In this document: positions 35,150-46,958 of the stretch, in pieces
How the letters are laid out: each line of letters begins with the position of its first letter
How positions within the stretch are numbered: position 1 is the first letter of the stretch
NCBI GenBank assembly: GCA_007644065.1
Contig: VJWN01000001.1
Span: forward strand, 2,060,340-2,124,339
Direction of reading: 5' to 3'
Origin: Margaritispora aquatica
Lineage: Eukaryota > Ascomycota > Leotiomycetes > Helotiales > Discinellaceae
Length of the DNA: 64,000 bases
The notes under the pieces: generated by a model
The model's database searches: none
Told to the model about the DNA's origin: nothing
Seen by the model: the letters and a program-made list of their open reading frames with translations, nothing else
Program-made: the position numbers and the translations under genes

Positions 35150-37583
35150 TTATAGAAGGCCCGCTCGCTTCTTCTCACAATAGCTCGGTAGTGGGGCCTC
35201 CTCGTTACCGGATGCCCAGCTCATGACTGTCAATGAAGTGGTGTAGAACATGACTACCAAGCCGAAGATGCAGAGAAGGACATCGGCTGATTTGCGGAAG
35301 CGAGTTTTGGCTACGCCCTTGAAATGCAACATTGGCTATATTATGTTAGCGTTTTGCTCGGATCAGCAAACAAGGGGCACTTACAGGATAAATGTACACC
35401 AATGGCACGCAGGCGAAACTACCGACGATAGCCACGAATTTATCGAGGTCATTGGCTCCGAACCAAGCGATGCCTGCGCAAAGCATGACGACGAAGAAAC
35501 GGAAAGCGTTCTTTTGCCATTTGATGTAAGGGTTGTATTTACCGCTTCGAGTGAAGAGCTCTGTCTCTGTAATTCTGATAGCCGGGAAGATCTGCAATGG
35601 CGTTGATAGAAGGATAGCGACAGAATACAAGAATTGCACACTATTGACCAGTTTGTCATCCTGTGGCAGGTTGAGCAGGACGACCGTTTCAGTGGCTGAG
35701 CCATATGCTGCATAAGACAGAGCGCCCATGGAGATGAAAACGACGGTAATAATAATCATGACACCACCCATGACTTTGGGGAAATCTTTCTGGTTTCTCA
35801 TAGATTCTTGGATCGGAATGATAAGACCAATGCCTTCGAAAGTAAAAATGGCTGTACCAATGAACAAGGTCCAATCTTTGGGATTGAAGTTGATAATGTC
35901 GGAGATACCATGCTGCCTGACGATGGTGAGCATGTCATAGTAATAGAGGTAGAGCAAGCCGATAAGAATGAATGCATCCGCAATTAGAGCTGTAAATCCA
36001 AGTTTGCTGATATCTCGGAGCAACGAAAATGGAAGGAAGATAACCATTTGCATCAATATCAGATACGGAACTTCGATCTTGGTCTTGCAATCAGATACTG
36101 CCAAGATGAAAGCCTGAAGATTCTCTGATGTGAAAACAATATAAGCGGCGACAAAGCCAAGTTGACTGAGGACGATTGACACTAGAATTGTCGTTCGCAT
36201 CCAGTTGCCGTAGAGAATTCCACCAATGTCACCAAAAGAGCCGTCAACCCTTAAGCGTGTGTTGACCAGAAGAACAAAGCAGTAGTAACTCAGCGCAGCA
36301 ACAAACAATAGAACCAGATTGCTGAAAAGCATACCACCGTTCAGGTACGCCTTAGGAAGGAAGAGAACACCTGTTCCAACGAAGGACTTGAGCAACAGCA
36401 GTGCAGCTCCAAAGGATCCGTTCGTGCCTGGAACATGACGATCTTTACGCTTCCGCTTGCGTTTTCCAGGAGTGAGAAGTGCACTATTCTCCATGGGTTC
36501 TCGGTCATCATCGCTTCCTTCCTCTCCAACGCCATAGTCGTCATTAGCCTCGGATGAGAAATACTCATCTGGTTCCAAAACCTCGTCGTCTTCCTCCAAT
36601 TCTTCACCAGCAAAATGACCGTATATCGTCAAGAATTCAATGAAGTTATTGGTGAGCAGTTTTGGTTGACGCCTGCCAGCACCGTCTTCCAACTCTGGTC
36701 CTCCAGGTGATGGACTTGCCACAGCCCGTCGAAGAAAGTTTCGACGAAATCCACCCGGCACCTTTATTGAACCGATATCCAAGGTTTCATTCTCAGGCCA
36801 AGGACGAGACAGATGGAAACTCTGACTTCTCTGTGCTCGTCCACGAGCAGTTGCGTCCTCTGTCCACCGATAAATGGGTCGTGTCACATCTCCACCTTGC
36901 ATTCGCAGACTTGAGAACTCATCGTCGTTGAGGCCCGGTGCTATATCCTCGATTGCTTGCTTGGATCTTCCCGCTGGTGAATGTCCCCGGAATGACATCT
37001 GCTGTGCAAATACTCCATCATGCGTAGAGTCCCCGCCTCCGGCCACCTCTGACGACTGCACCAAATGCCTCCTCACGATCTCAGGATCCTCAAATGTGCC
37101 CGGTCCCTGCCATGCTGAGCCTCGTATTGATCGAGCCCTATCGAATGAACCGTAATTGCTCTGTGGTCCCGACCCTTGCGCAGCAGTGAGCTGAGCGTGC
37201 TGTGCGGATACTGGAGGTGACAAAGGACGGACAGGAGGGGTGCCGAGTCTAGGCGGTGATTGACCAAAGCTGTTGGAGAATGCGGCAGCGAGTTCAGAAA
37301 CACCAGGTCCTCGTGCAGCAGAGTGGGGTGTAGCTCCGGCGAGAGGAGTCAAGCTTCCAGACTGGAGGTGAGATGGAGTACTGAATGAAGGAGTATAACC
37401 GGATGTTGGGATCTGGCGTATTTGAGGTGTTCCTTGGTGGGAAGGTACCGGTGAAGCTAATCTTGCTGTCGATGTAGCTCGAGGAAGAGGATCATCAGCT
37501 CGGCCTCTGGGTGAACCTGGAGACGATGCCATAGGGACTGGTAGCGGTCTAGACGAAGACTCTCCATTCTTGGGAGCTGACAT
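35150..37583 (-). CDS. Vacuolar amino-acid transporter, AVT3/AVT4 type (AAAP family)
   Basis: Exons are 37583-35385 and 35335-35150, 794 aa. The 49-nt intron (GTAAGT, GCTAAC, ATAG) is phase 0 and adds the last transmembrane helix (VLLCIFGLVVMFYTTS). The long N-terminal half (about 1-385) is Ser/Pro-rich, hydrophilic and probably cytosolic. From about residue 388 (GTNGSFGAALLLLKSFVGTG) the Aa_trans domain begins, with about 11 transmembrane helices. In yeast, Avt3 and Avt4 export neutral and basic amino acids from the vacuole, and the long N-terminal extension is typical of the group. Avt3 and Avt4 cannot be told apart here. Confidence 0.93.
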
Positions 37584-39003
37584 TGTGTGCTGTTGAGAGT
37601 ATTTGAGGTTTGCGTGAGGATGGTATCAGTCTCTGACTGTATGCTCGTCTTATCTCATGGTACTTTGGTGTTGATGCAGCTGGTGGTGGAACCTTAGCCA
37701 GTCAGCTCGTGAATGAGTGGGGGTTTGAATGATTTACGGAATGGCAGATGGATAGATAACAGTCTAGCAATTGCAGAATAATCGGAGTTCAAGAAAAGGA
37801 AAAAAGACGTTGTTGAAGAATTGTTATGATATTCTGTGTTTGTGTGTTGAGTGAGTTGCGATACTTTGGACGGAACATAGACGATATTGAATCCCGTCAC
37901 TCTCTGTTTAGGTAGTCAGTCGACAGCAGGCTATCAGCGGGTCTGTTGGGGTGTTCTCGGTGCTGAAAGAGGACCCTGAATCCCCTGTAAATCTGCTAGT
38001 ACTGGAAATCTGCTCGCTACCTTAGATCGGCTGATTTTCACCAATCAAAAGTTTTGATTTATTACCTCAAAGTGCCCTTGTTGCTGCTACTGTACTACTG
38101 TACTGCTCCTGCCCTGCCCTGTCCTGTCAGGCGGGTGAATCGAATTTAGCGCAAGGCAAGGCGGAGAGAAGGCAGAGAAAGGGCTGGTGTCGGGCTCTCC
38201 AAAGTGTCAGCCTTGTCTTCAGATTTTCCCCGATCCTCCGATGTCCAGCCTCTCTGCTCTTTGCTCTCTGCATAAGGTACGCACTGCAATACTGCACCCA
38301 ACTGCACCCAACTGCAATCCCAGTCCAAAGCCGTTTCACATACCCATCTGCATCTCTGCTTGTCATATTAGATACGATACTAGAGTACAGAGGTATCTTT
38401 TGATCAAGTGCTTGTCGACCTGGAAATCATTTTATTGTCGAACATCGGTGCAATAGAAACATATTTCGCCCTTTCTCTTTCTTCCTCTCTCTTTCTCTCT
38501 CTCCCCACTTATTCTTGTTAATTCATGAACATTCTCAAAATTCTCAAAATTCTCTTCTTCTTGTCCCTGAATTTTCGCTGCCATTACTCAGACATTCCTC
38601 TCTCACTGGCTACTCAAGACAGCTGACCCGAAGAAAAGCTGCCTGTTAGTGCCCGTTCTTCTCTAGCTGCTGCAAAATGCCCTGTCAAACCCGGTCAAGC
38701 CCTGTCAAGCCTGTCTTACCTTCTACCGCACTCTGGCCACGCTTGAACAACCCTGGGCTAATCTGCTTGCGATGTGCCGAGCTTCGAATGACGCCTGCAT
38801 GCATAAATTTTGGCATTGGCTGGAGCGTTTGAGCTTCGTGGGTACGAAAGTCCATTTGGAGTTACCATCCACGACCAGAAGACAGGAACATCATGAATAG
38901 CAGTCAATCTTTATTCAATTCAAAAGCAGCACTTTGACAGGTTGATTCAAAGAATAAATGTACAATCTGAGGAGACTCTGCCGAGTCTCGCAACGAATTG
39001 AAA
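37584..39003. other. 1.4-kb divergent promoter region between two transporter genes
   Basis: Head-to-head arrangement of the AVT3/4-type and Vhc1-type genes. Pyrimidine-rich stretches (38460-38530) suggest a long 5' leader for the plus-strand gene. No coding feature is seen. Confidence 0.5.
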
Positions 39004-42000
39004 ATGACCGGTGCCGAACGCCCTTCACGATCTACTCGAATACAGCAACATTCCAACTTTAAATCCAGATCTGCGACTGATGATGCGGGCGAATTGAGCA
39101 GACGTGAATCTGCAATTATCGAAGCACACAATGAGCAGGAATCTCCAGGCGGAACTGCAAGCTCGCCACTCAATCCATACGAGCCGGCGACAAATGCTAC
39201 AACCCCGCCCCCTCACGAACACAATTTAACGACAAGATTGTTCGGCAATGCGAGTAGTAGAAGTAGCTATGGAGGAACTGATTTCATGAAGACTTCTACG
39301 AGCAGTAGACGCCATGGATATTTCGATTCAATGGGAGAATCTTCGTTGACAAGCCAAATGCATACGAGTGCTGAGAACAAACAGGCAAATGGTTCAACAC
39401 CAAAACCAGGACTTGGACCTCGACCCATTGGAGGAGTTGAAAAGCTGGGGCTCTTCTCAGGAGTCTATGTCCCAACATGTCTCAACGTTTTGAGCATCCT
39501 GATGTTCTTGAGGTTCGGATTTATATTAGGTCAGATGGGATTCTTGGGAATAATGGGCATGCTTCTCGCATCATATGCAATCAATTTGATCACAACATTC
39601 AGCCTCTCTGCGATTGCAAGTAATGGAACCGTACGTGGTGGTGGAGCATACTATTTGATATCAAGATCGCTGGGTCCTGAATTTGGAGGTTCAATTGGGG
39701 TGGTTTTCTACCTAGGAATGGTCTTCAATACTGGAATGAATGCTGTGGGTTTGGTAGACTGCGTCAAACTCAACTTCGGAACAAGGCTTGGCAATTGGGC
39801 CAACATATTACCTGAGACTCCATGGTTTCTGTACCTGTGGGCTACAATTGTCCTAGTCATCTGTTCAGCAATTTGTTTGGCTGGATCTTCGATATTTGCT
39901 CGAGCGAGCAATGGACTCTTAGTCATACTGATGATCTCAACTCTTAGTATCCCATTCTCGGCTTTGGTTGTGTCGCCATTTGAAAGCAGGAAGTTGGGCA
40001 TCGAGTACACCGGACCAAGCTGGACGACTTTCTATGGAAATCTGTTTCCCAGGCTAACTAAGGGTGCAGCCGGCAGCCAGCTGAACGGTAAGGAGACATA
40101 CTCCGATCTGTTTGGTATCCTTTTCCCTGCCACAGGTGGAATTTTCGCCGGGGCGTCCATGTCGGGCGATCTGAAGAACCCAAGCAAGTCAATTCCGAAA
40201 GGGACGTTGTATGGGCTTGCCACAACCTTTGTTCTTTATACTCTGGTGATCGTGGCCATGGCTTTCACTATCACTCGCTCTTCATTTTTGAGAAACGCCA
40301 ACGTCATTCAAGACACGAATATTTCAGGATTGGTCGTCCTTGCGGGCGAGTTTGCGAGTTCATTCTTTTCTACGCTGATGGGAGTTATTGGATCAGCGAA
40401 ACTCTTGCAAGCTCTGGCACGAGACAATCTTCTTCCTGGTTTCTCTATTTTTGGTCAAGGTACCAAGAAAGGAGATGAGCCTACATATGCTATTTTAGCG
40501 ACATATGCTGTGGCTCAAGTCACCATGCTCTGCGACCTCAATCAAATCGCTTCTTTCACAACCATGACTTACCTAGTAAGTGAAATGTAATATGGAGTAA
40601 CGCCTTGAAGATATGCTGATTATATCAGATGACATTTCTGGTCATGAACCTGGCTTGCTTCCTCTTGAAGATTGGCTCAGCGCCCAACTTCCGACCTTCA
40701 TTTCATTTCTTCAATTGGCAAACAGCTTTCATCGGCACTATAGTTTCTGCCTTGGCTATGTTCTTTGTTGTAGGTCTTCTCCCATTTGTTATTCACTTTG
40801 GAGGACGAAGATCCCTGGTTAAGCATGCTGCGAAGAATATTCTTGAGAAATATTGTAAAGAATATTCGAGCCAAAAAGTTATGATTTCCCCCTATGACAC
40901 CGAGGGGTTTCCAGTGAAGCTATCAAATCTCTCCAAGACGTCTAGATTGGCATGTCTTGGAACTTTGAGCTGGGATACTGTCATCACATTACTTAAAAGT
41001 TCTTTTTGCAAAGGCTAATCAATGGCAACTAGGATGGCCTGTATGCTACTGGATGTGTGGGTGTGTTAGTCGTTATATTTCTCATAATTCACTACACTAG
41101 CGCTCCTAAGAGCTGGGGGGATGTTTCTCAGAGTCTCATCTACCATCAAGTTCGTAAATACCTGCTTCGCTTGAAACAAGAACACGTTAAATTTTGGAGA
41201 CCACAAATCTTATTATTTGTGAACGATCCTCGGCGTCAATACAAACTCATCCAGTTTTGCAACTCTATGAAGAAAGGATCACTATACATTCTCGGCCATG
41301 TCATTGTCACTGATGACTTTGGAGGCTCGGTTCCTGAAGCTCGTCGACAACAAGCGGCTTGGGCAAAATATATCGACTTCTCCAAGATCAAAGCATTCGT
41401 CAATATTGCAATATCTCCTGCCGCGGAATGGGGTGCAAGAAATATTGTTCTCAGTGCGGGACTGGGAGGAATGCGGCCCAACATTGCGGTCCTAGGCTTT
41501 TACAACATGGATGATCTGAGGCGAAATAAGCCTCTAATTGAGATCACAGAGCCACCCAAGTCTCATGGACTGGATCCTAAGCCTCCGAGGGGGTCACACA
41601 AGAAACCGTCACGACAAGACAGCACAGAAGCAAAAATGAAAGGTGATTTGCCGACGGATGCATGCAAGACAGAAGGAATGATGAGTGTGACAAGCTATGT
41701 TACGATCCTAGAAGACCTTCTTCTACGACTCCAGATTAATGTGGCTGTTGCGAAAGGATTTCAAGGCCTGGAGTTTCCTCATCCAGAAGGAGAAAACAGC
41801 AAGAAATTTATTGATCTTTGGCCAATTCAAATGTCAGCAGAGATCACGACTGGTACCGACAGTAAACAGAACGTCTTGACAACCAATTTTGACACATGTA
41901 AGCATTCACTCTGTATTTCAACCACCTTGTACCTAACACTTTATAGATACGTTAATTCTCCAGCTAGGAGTCATTCTGAATACAGTTCCAGCATGGAAGA

Positions 42001-43442
42001 AGGCATACAAACTTCGTGTTGCCGTTTTTGTAGAGTACGAGTCAGATGTGGAGGAAGAACGAGGTCGAGTTCAATCTCTTCTGGAGAATCTGAGAATCGA
42101 GGCAGAGGTGCTTGTATTCTGGCTAGCTTCTGGCGATCTCGAAACATACGAGATTATTGTAAATGGTTACAGTGACAGTGAAGAAGCTGAGAAGGAAGTT
42201 GAAGAATGCCTTAAGGATCAAGAATGGTGGGAGGAGATCCAGAAGATCAGAGGGAATCGAGGCCCTACGTCAGGCACAGAAGATCTTGCTGAGATTGCAA
42301 GCATATTTACATCTGGTTCAGTTTGGCCTGAGTCATCGTTTCAACAGGGTCCACGGGGAGAAAAGGTTGAGCGATTTATGGGCTTGAGAAGATTTTTGAA
42401 AAGGTCTAAAAGGAAGCAAACATTTAGCGGCATATCAAAGCTTGGAGTGAGTTTGGGCATGAGGACTCACAGACTATCTCCAAATATTGTTGATCAACAT
42501 GGAACTCAAGGAAGTGCTAGCGAGGATTCGGGTAGTGAATTCGGGGGCGAAAGCGATACCTCGGCTGTTGAAGATGAGGAAGATCATGAGAGTGCGGCCA
42601 GTGAAGGAGATATGGACAACTTTGAATCCGACAGTTCACATAGCATTGCAAAGCTAAAGAGGAGACGCAGTCATGGCGACTCAATGCGTGGACCTCCGCC
42701 AAGCAAAAAATCCACAGGCGAGAAAGAGATCAAACTCCCTCAACGAACGTCCAGGCAGACTTCAGCACAAACCTCCAACAGCGATTCACCTTCAGAGCAC
42801 CTTACTTTCGACCGCTCAGAAAGTCCACCACCAAAGCCAGCCTCAATATCTAATATTGCAACCACGCTCAAGGCCTCAGAAGCTCCCAGTAAAGCAAGCT
42901 CCATTAGCGGTACCAAATCTCCCATGAAATCAGCCAGACCGCCCTCACTTGGTGAACGTCCAACACTCTCGCGACATGCCTCGCAGCCCAAATTCTCTAG
43001 TAGACCCGTGCCTATGACCCGTGTCGCCACTGAAGATGGTCCTGGTCCCAGCATCATGTTCTCCGACTCCCCGCCACCACAACGTCGCTCCCGCCTTCCA
43101 TCCGCCTACCAATCTACCGACCGCATCTCCGAACTCTCAGAGCCAGGTGCTGGCTCTCCCACCAATTCTCGTCGTGGCAGCATGTACTCCACGCAAGCGC
43201 TGCCGATAAGCTTCAATGACCTCCCGTGCAGGGCTCAGCATCTGATCCTGAATGAGCTGATGCGCAGCGTGAGCGATGAAACTGCGGTTATGTTTACCAC
43301 GCTCCCGAGCCCGGTGGAAGGCACGAGTCAGAGCGAAGAGGCGAGTGCGGGGTATCTGGCGGATCTGGAGGTGCTATGTAAGGGGTGTCCGCCAGTGTTG
43401 ATGGTCCATTCAAACAGTATGACTGTTACTATGAGCTTATAA
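39004..43442 (+). CDS. VHC1: Cation-chloride cotransporter, Vhc1 type (vacuolar)
   Basis: Exons are 39004-40575, 40629-40769, 41033-41897 and 41947-43442, 1357 aa. Introns are 53, 263 and 49 nt, all phase-consistent. Residues 1-145 are hydrophilic. About 12 transmembrane helices then start at GLFSGVYVPTCLNVLSILMFLR, with the SLC12 signature GGAYYLISRSLG. The C-terminal regulatory domain follows (KSWGDVSQSLIYHQVRKYLLRL, RPQILLFVNDPRRQ, YTLILQLG, RVAVFVEYESD). After a long Ser-rich insert it ends with PPVLMVHSNSMTVTMSL. Yeast Vhc1 (1120 aa) cotransports K+ and Cl- into the vacuole. It shares a divergent promoter region with a vacuolar amino-acid transporter. Confidence 0.94.
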
Positions 43443-44650
43443 TTAGTGGATGGGAGGTTGCATTGTTGGCGTTTTGTGGGTTCGCTGGAGCTCTGTAGCA
43501 TGATGTGTGTGAAAGGTGTGAGGTAGTGGCATTACGGGATGAATGATCATGTCGACCCAACGAAGATTGGCTATCATGATAAAGCAGAAATGAAACAATG
43601 AAAAACAACTTAAAAAACGAATGCTCAACACCCAATTCAGGTGCCGTTCTAGCCCATGAAATTTAAGGCGTTCAGTTGCTTCCACACGTCGTAGACACAG
43701 TTTAGCGTGTCGCTCTCAGCTTTCACTTCACGATACACGCACGCACGCACGCAATCTGTTGGGTTTGTGCGAGGTTGTCAGAAAAAAAAAGATTTTATAG
43801 CTATATTATGGAAGTCTAAAATAGGCAAAGAAGTAAATCTTTGGAGCTATGAATGAATGTATGATAATGAGAGGAAGAACATTGAAGGCGGTGAGGTGAG
43901 TATGAGGGTAAGTTTGGTGAATCTTTCAGTGTAAATGTGTTGCATGGTATTGAAACCCTCGAACCAATCACGAAACGGTGGCCGTCGAAAAGAAACACCT
44001 GGAATAGCGGTGCGGCGTAATATGCCGGAAAGTTCCATGATGAGGTAAGTTAAGAATGTGAAACGATTTGCCACTGTGCGACTACTCCCGATTAAGACTA
44101 TTTTAGCGTTGTTTGACCGCTTAAAGGGTACCTTATAAATACAACGTCCTCACCACTGCTAATAAGTCTTCTCTCATATCCTTTTTATCAAAACTATCGT
44201 CTCAACTACATCAAGTATAACACTCATCTCTGGTGCCTCGACTATCACCAACCTTCACCTACTTCATACCACGACACACAAAACAAACTTCAACACAACC
44301 AAATTGACATATCTTGTGTCGCATCGTACATTTAATTGTACACAGGCAATTGCCATAGATTAGCTTAGTCTACCATAGATAAAAGAGCTCATATCTTATA
44401 AAGGACAAGAAGTACATCACTTCTAAAACCCAAGTCTAGGCATAAGCCAAATATCAAAAGGACAAGAAGCACCACCACTTCTTAAATACATGTCCAAGGC
44501 ATAAGCCAAATAAATATTATTTGCGTATCCTTTAAGGAAACTGCAATTAATAATATATACTATCACACTACAGCTACTGTAGAATACCAGATAAATATAA
44601 ATTATTCCCCTTGGGCAGGTTACCAAAGCCCCAATTAAAAACTGCCTATT
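43443..44650. other. Intergenic with short repeats
   Basis: A (GCAC)n run lies at 43736-43751. The 44400-44514 tandem repeat lies just before the next ORF. No gene is seen. Confidence 0.5.
44400..44514. repeat. Two tandem units of about 57 bp
   Basis: 44400-44456 and 44457-44514 share AAAGGACAAGAAG, ACTTCT and GGCATAAGCCAAAT at matching offsets. They end about 135 bp before the next start codon. Confidence 0.75.
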
Positions 44651-46069
44651 ATGCAAGGGAAACAAAAAGGACAAAAAGAGCTCGAGACCGAGCTCGGATG
44701 GGGTCGCACGACGTGCACCAAAGCCGAGACGGAGTTCTTCAAAGGGCGAACCGGCATCTTCCGTGCTGACTTTGAGGCCATCCATGGTGTCCTAGACTAC
44801 AGAGACAGCAATTCTCTCCTGGCTCGTCGATGCGCAGAGGCCTTTTGCGACACATATGGACAGCGTTTTTGGCCATCGCCTGCTGAGAGGGCGGGGACGC
44901 CGATTTGGCCTGAGGATGAGAGGAGGATTGTTAGGGCTTTGATGGAATACTTTACTGTGCAAGCTCGTTATATTTATATCGCTCAGCACAGTACGAAGTC
45001 TAAGATTGAGAAGGTTGTTGGTCGTTCGCATGACCGAGTGCATGTCACGAGAGGCAAAGATGTCGCCAGGCGAGCCCATGTTATCGCAACTCACAATTCA
45101 CTCGACAACTCTCGACAAAGCCACACTCCGAGGACTTTGCCATTAGCTGAACCTCGCTCGTTAAACAGACTAAACGATGTATCGCAACAAGATCAGCGAG
45201 TGCAACCACTCTCGCCAAACACTCTAGTGGCGTCAGCCAGCAAAGTCAAGGCACGAGATATTAAATTCGACATGGAATTTGAAAGCAAAGCAATCGCCAT
45301 GATTAAGTCTCTCGACCCAGAGCTCGACACCGTCCCGAACTCCGGTGCAAGTCAATTCAGTCGATCATGGCTCACGACACCAAATTCCGAATGGCCTGCC
45401 CACCCCTCCATCACTCGTCGTCTCAAGCGTATGATTTTCCTCTACGACGCATTCACCCCGGATAAAGCTTCTTCCATCGGCAAGATTCTGCGAAACAAGA
45501 CAGCGTTGCAGCAACTTTCCATTGAAGAGACCAAGGAGTTTAATACTCGCTTGGTGCATCGCATTCAATTTCATGTTTCGCGTATGGTTGAGAAGGGATT
45601 TGTGGGGTGGGATGACAAGATGAACAAGCTGGTCAAGACGGAGGAGTTTAATAAGCTCTGGGTGCAGAGATTCAGGGCTGGGTATTGGAAGAGAGTTGGG
45701 AGTGTGGATGCCCAACAAAGAGATACAGAACAGCCTCGCTCCAGTCTCGCTAAGAAGTCTTCGAGTTCGGGAATGCCGACGAAGTCTGTCGTTTCAGGAA
45801 ATCCAACCTCGAAAAACGCTCAAGCAACTCAACATAATTCTGCAGTATCATTTGCTGCACCTAAAAGTTCCTCGGCTGGGAACGCACCTCAGTACCCTAA
45901 GCGTCGCAGCTTTTCGGAAACGACTCTTGATTCGCCACTAGAGAGACCAGTGAAGAAACAGGCGCAACGATCCAACAGAGGCGATGTAAAGATTCTGCTT
46001 TCTCGCTCCCGACCGCTCCCAAGTCACTCGACTCGAGTGTACTGTGAAGCCGGTCCATCGCATTCTTAG
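44651..46069 (+). CDS. Orphan protein, unknown function
   Basis: Uninterrupted frame of 472 aa; I do not recognise a family. Two folded-looking parts are visible. Residues about 25-130 are helical and Trp/Arg-rich, with FRADFEAIHGVLDYRD and FWPSPAERAG. Residues about 195-350 contain DPELDTVPNSG, HPSITRRLKRMIFLYDAF and a Trp/Arg-rich end (LWVQRFRAGYWKRVG). A Ser/Lys-rich, basic tail follows, which could be a nuclear signal. No signal peptide or membrane segment is present. The start is the first Met after an AT-rich leader with tandem repeats. Confidence 0.65.
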   Translation: MQGKQKGQKELETELGWGRTTCTKAETEFFKGRTGIFRADFEAIHGVLDYRDSNSLLARRCAEAFCDTYGQRFWPSPAERAGTPIWPEDERRIVRALMEYFTVQARYIYIAQHSTKSKIEKVVGRSHDRVHVTRGKDVARRAHVIATHNSLDNSRQSHTPRTLPLAEPRSLNRLNDVSQQDQRVQPLSPNTLVASASKVKARDIKFDMEFESKAIAMIKSLDPELDTVPNSGASQFSRSWLTTPNSEWPAHPSITRRLKRMIFLYDAFTPDKASSIGKILRNKTALQQLSIEETKEFNTRLVHRIQFHVSRMVEKGFVGWDDKMNKLVKTEEFNKLWVQRFRAGYWKRVGSVDAQQRDTEQPRSSLAKKSSSSGMPTKSVVSGNPTSKNAQATQHNSAVSFAAPKSSSAGNAPQYPKRRSFSETTLDSPLERPVKKQAQRSNRGDVKILLSRSRPLPSHSTRVYCEAGPSHS

Positions 46070-46807
46070 AAGTAGGAGGGGACGCGGGATGGGGGTATAT
46101 AATGGGATTGAATTTATATTCATATTCTTTATGGCAAGTTAAATGAGTAAAATGATTTGGAGTCATTTTTGATGACCCTGGAAGACAGGTCTGAGAAATC
46201 TTGACATGAAGATGCGATAATAATGAATGAGATGAATGACGAAGCAACATGATATATGTATTGTTTTCTCTTAGAATATTTAGGGTAGTTGCAGTACTGG
46301 TAGTTGCACGCTATTAGAATTGATGAATGACGGCTTAACCGGAACGATGAAAGTTTCATATTGTCTAGTCAACCGTTTCCTCATTATCGAGGATGAACAC
46401 TTAGCTAGAAAGTTAAGTAAATAGCATAACTAGACTCTGCAATTGACTGTGAAGATTATCTAAACTGACAACATAACGACTTGCTAACGAGCACTTGACG
46501 ATGTCTTTGTTGAAGCGAGCAAGCGAGATGTCCTCCATAGTTAAACGAAGTAGTCATAGAGGACAGCGAGCCGTTACTTCTACATTCCAACGATGTGAAG
46601 AAGATATAGTAACTAACGATGGCATGTACTAACATGAAGAGAAGCAATGTAACGACGAGCAACACTAGCTGCCGACGAGCTCAAAACAGAAGCAAACAAA
46701 CAACCCACAAACCACAACCCAATCCACAAACGAGACCACCCCTTCCCTTCCCTTCCACACACTACATAAACCCACCCCTCCTCCTGTTCTCCAACAAACA
46801 CAGCATT
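46070..46807. other. Intergenic, upstream of tRNA
   Basis: No protein gene is seen. Bases 46740-46800 are C-rich, and CCAACAAACA lies just before the tRNA, a CAA-rich start region common for Pol III tRNA genes. Confidence 0.45.
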
Positions 46808-46940
46808 GGCCTGCTGGCCCAATGGTAAGGCGCTTGACTACGAATCAAGAGATTGCAGGGTAAGCTTCCTCCCCTCCATAACCAACCACAATCAAAACAC
46901 AAGACTAACTTTCCAACTAGTTCGAGCCCTGCGTAGGTCA
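46808..46940 (+). tRNA. trnR(ACG): tRNA-Arg (anticodon ACG) with an intron in the T-arm
   Basis: Exons are 46808-46859 and 46921-46940, 72 nt after splicing. The acceptor stem GGCCTGC pairs with GTAGGTC (G-U at two pairs); discriminator A. The D-arm is GCC/GGC with loop AATGGTAA. The anticodon arm is CTTGA-CTACGAA-TCAAG with ACG at 46840-46842. The variable loop is AGATT. The T-stem GCAGG/CCTGC has loop TTCGAGC. There is no intron at the usual 37/38 site. Instead a 61-nt GT...AG segment separates position 53 from 54. The A box (TGGCCCAATGG) is intact, but the B box (GGTTCGAGCCC when joined) is split. A T7 run lies 12 nt downstream. It could be a pseudogene if intact copies exist elsewhere. 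Confidence 0.85.
46860..46920 (+). other. Spliceosomal-type intron inside the tRNA-Arg gene
   Basis: 61 nt, starting GTAAGC and ending CTAG, with branch-site match GACTAAC (46903-46909) 11 nt before the end. Size and signals equal those of the mRNA introns in neighbouring genes. It contains no T4 run, so Pol III could read through it. No bulge-helix-bulge at the anticodon loop is involved. Confidence 0.75.
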
Positions 46941-46951
46941 CACATGTCATC

Positions 46952-46958
46952 TTTTTTT
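46952..46958 (+). terminator. Pol III terminator (T7)
   Basis: Seven T residues, 12 nt after the tRNA 3' end. Confidence 0.8.

Noticed and set aside
40770..41018. Continuation of the Vhc1 exon 2 frame as coding
   Set aside because: The family sequence goes directly from MFFV to DGLYATGC across GTAGGT...CTAG; the extra residues do not fit.
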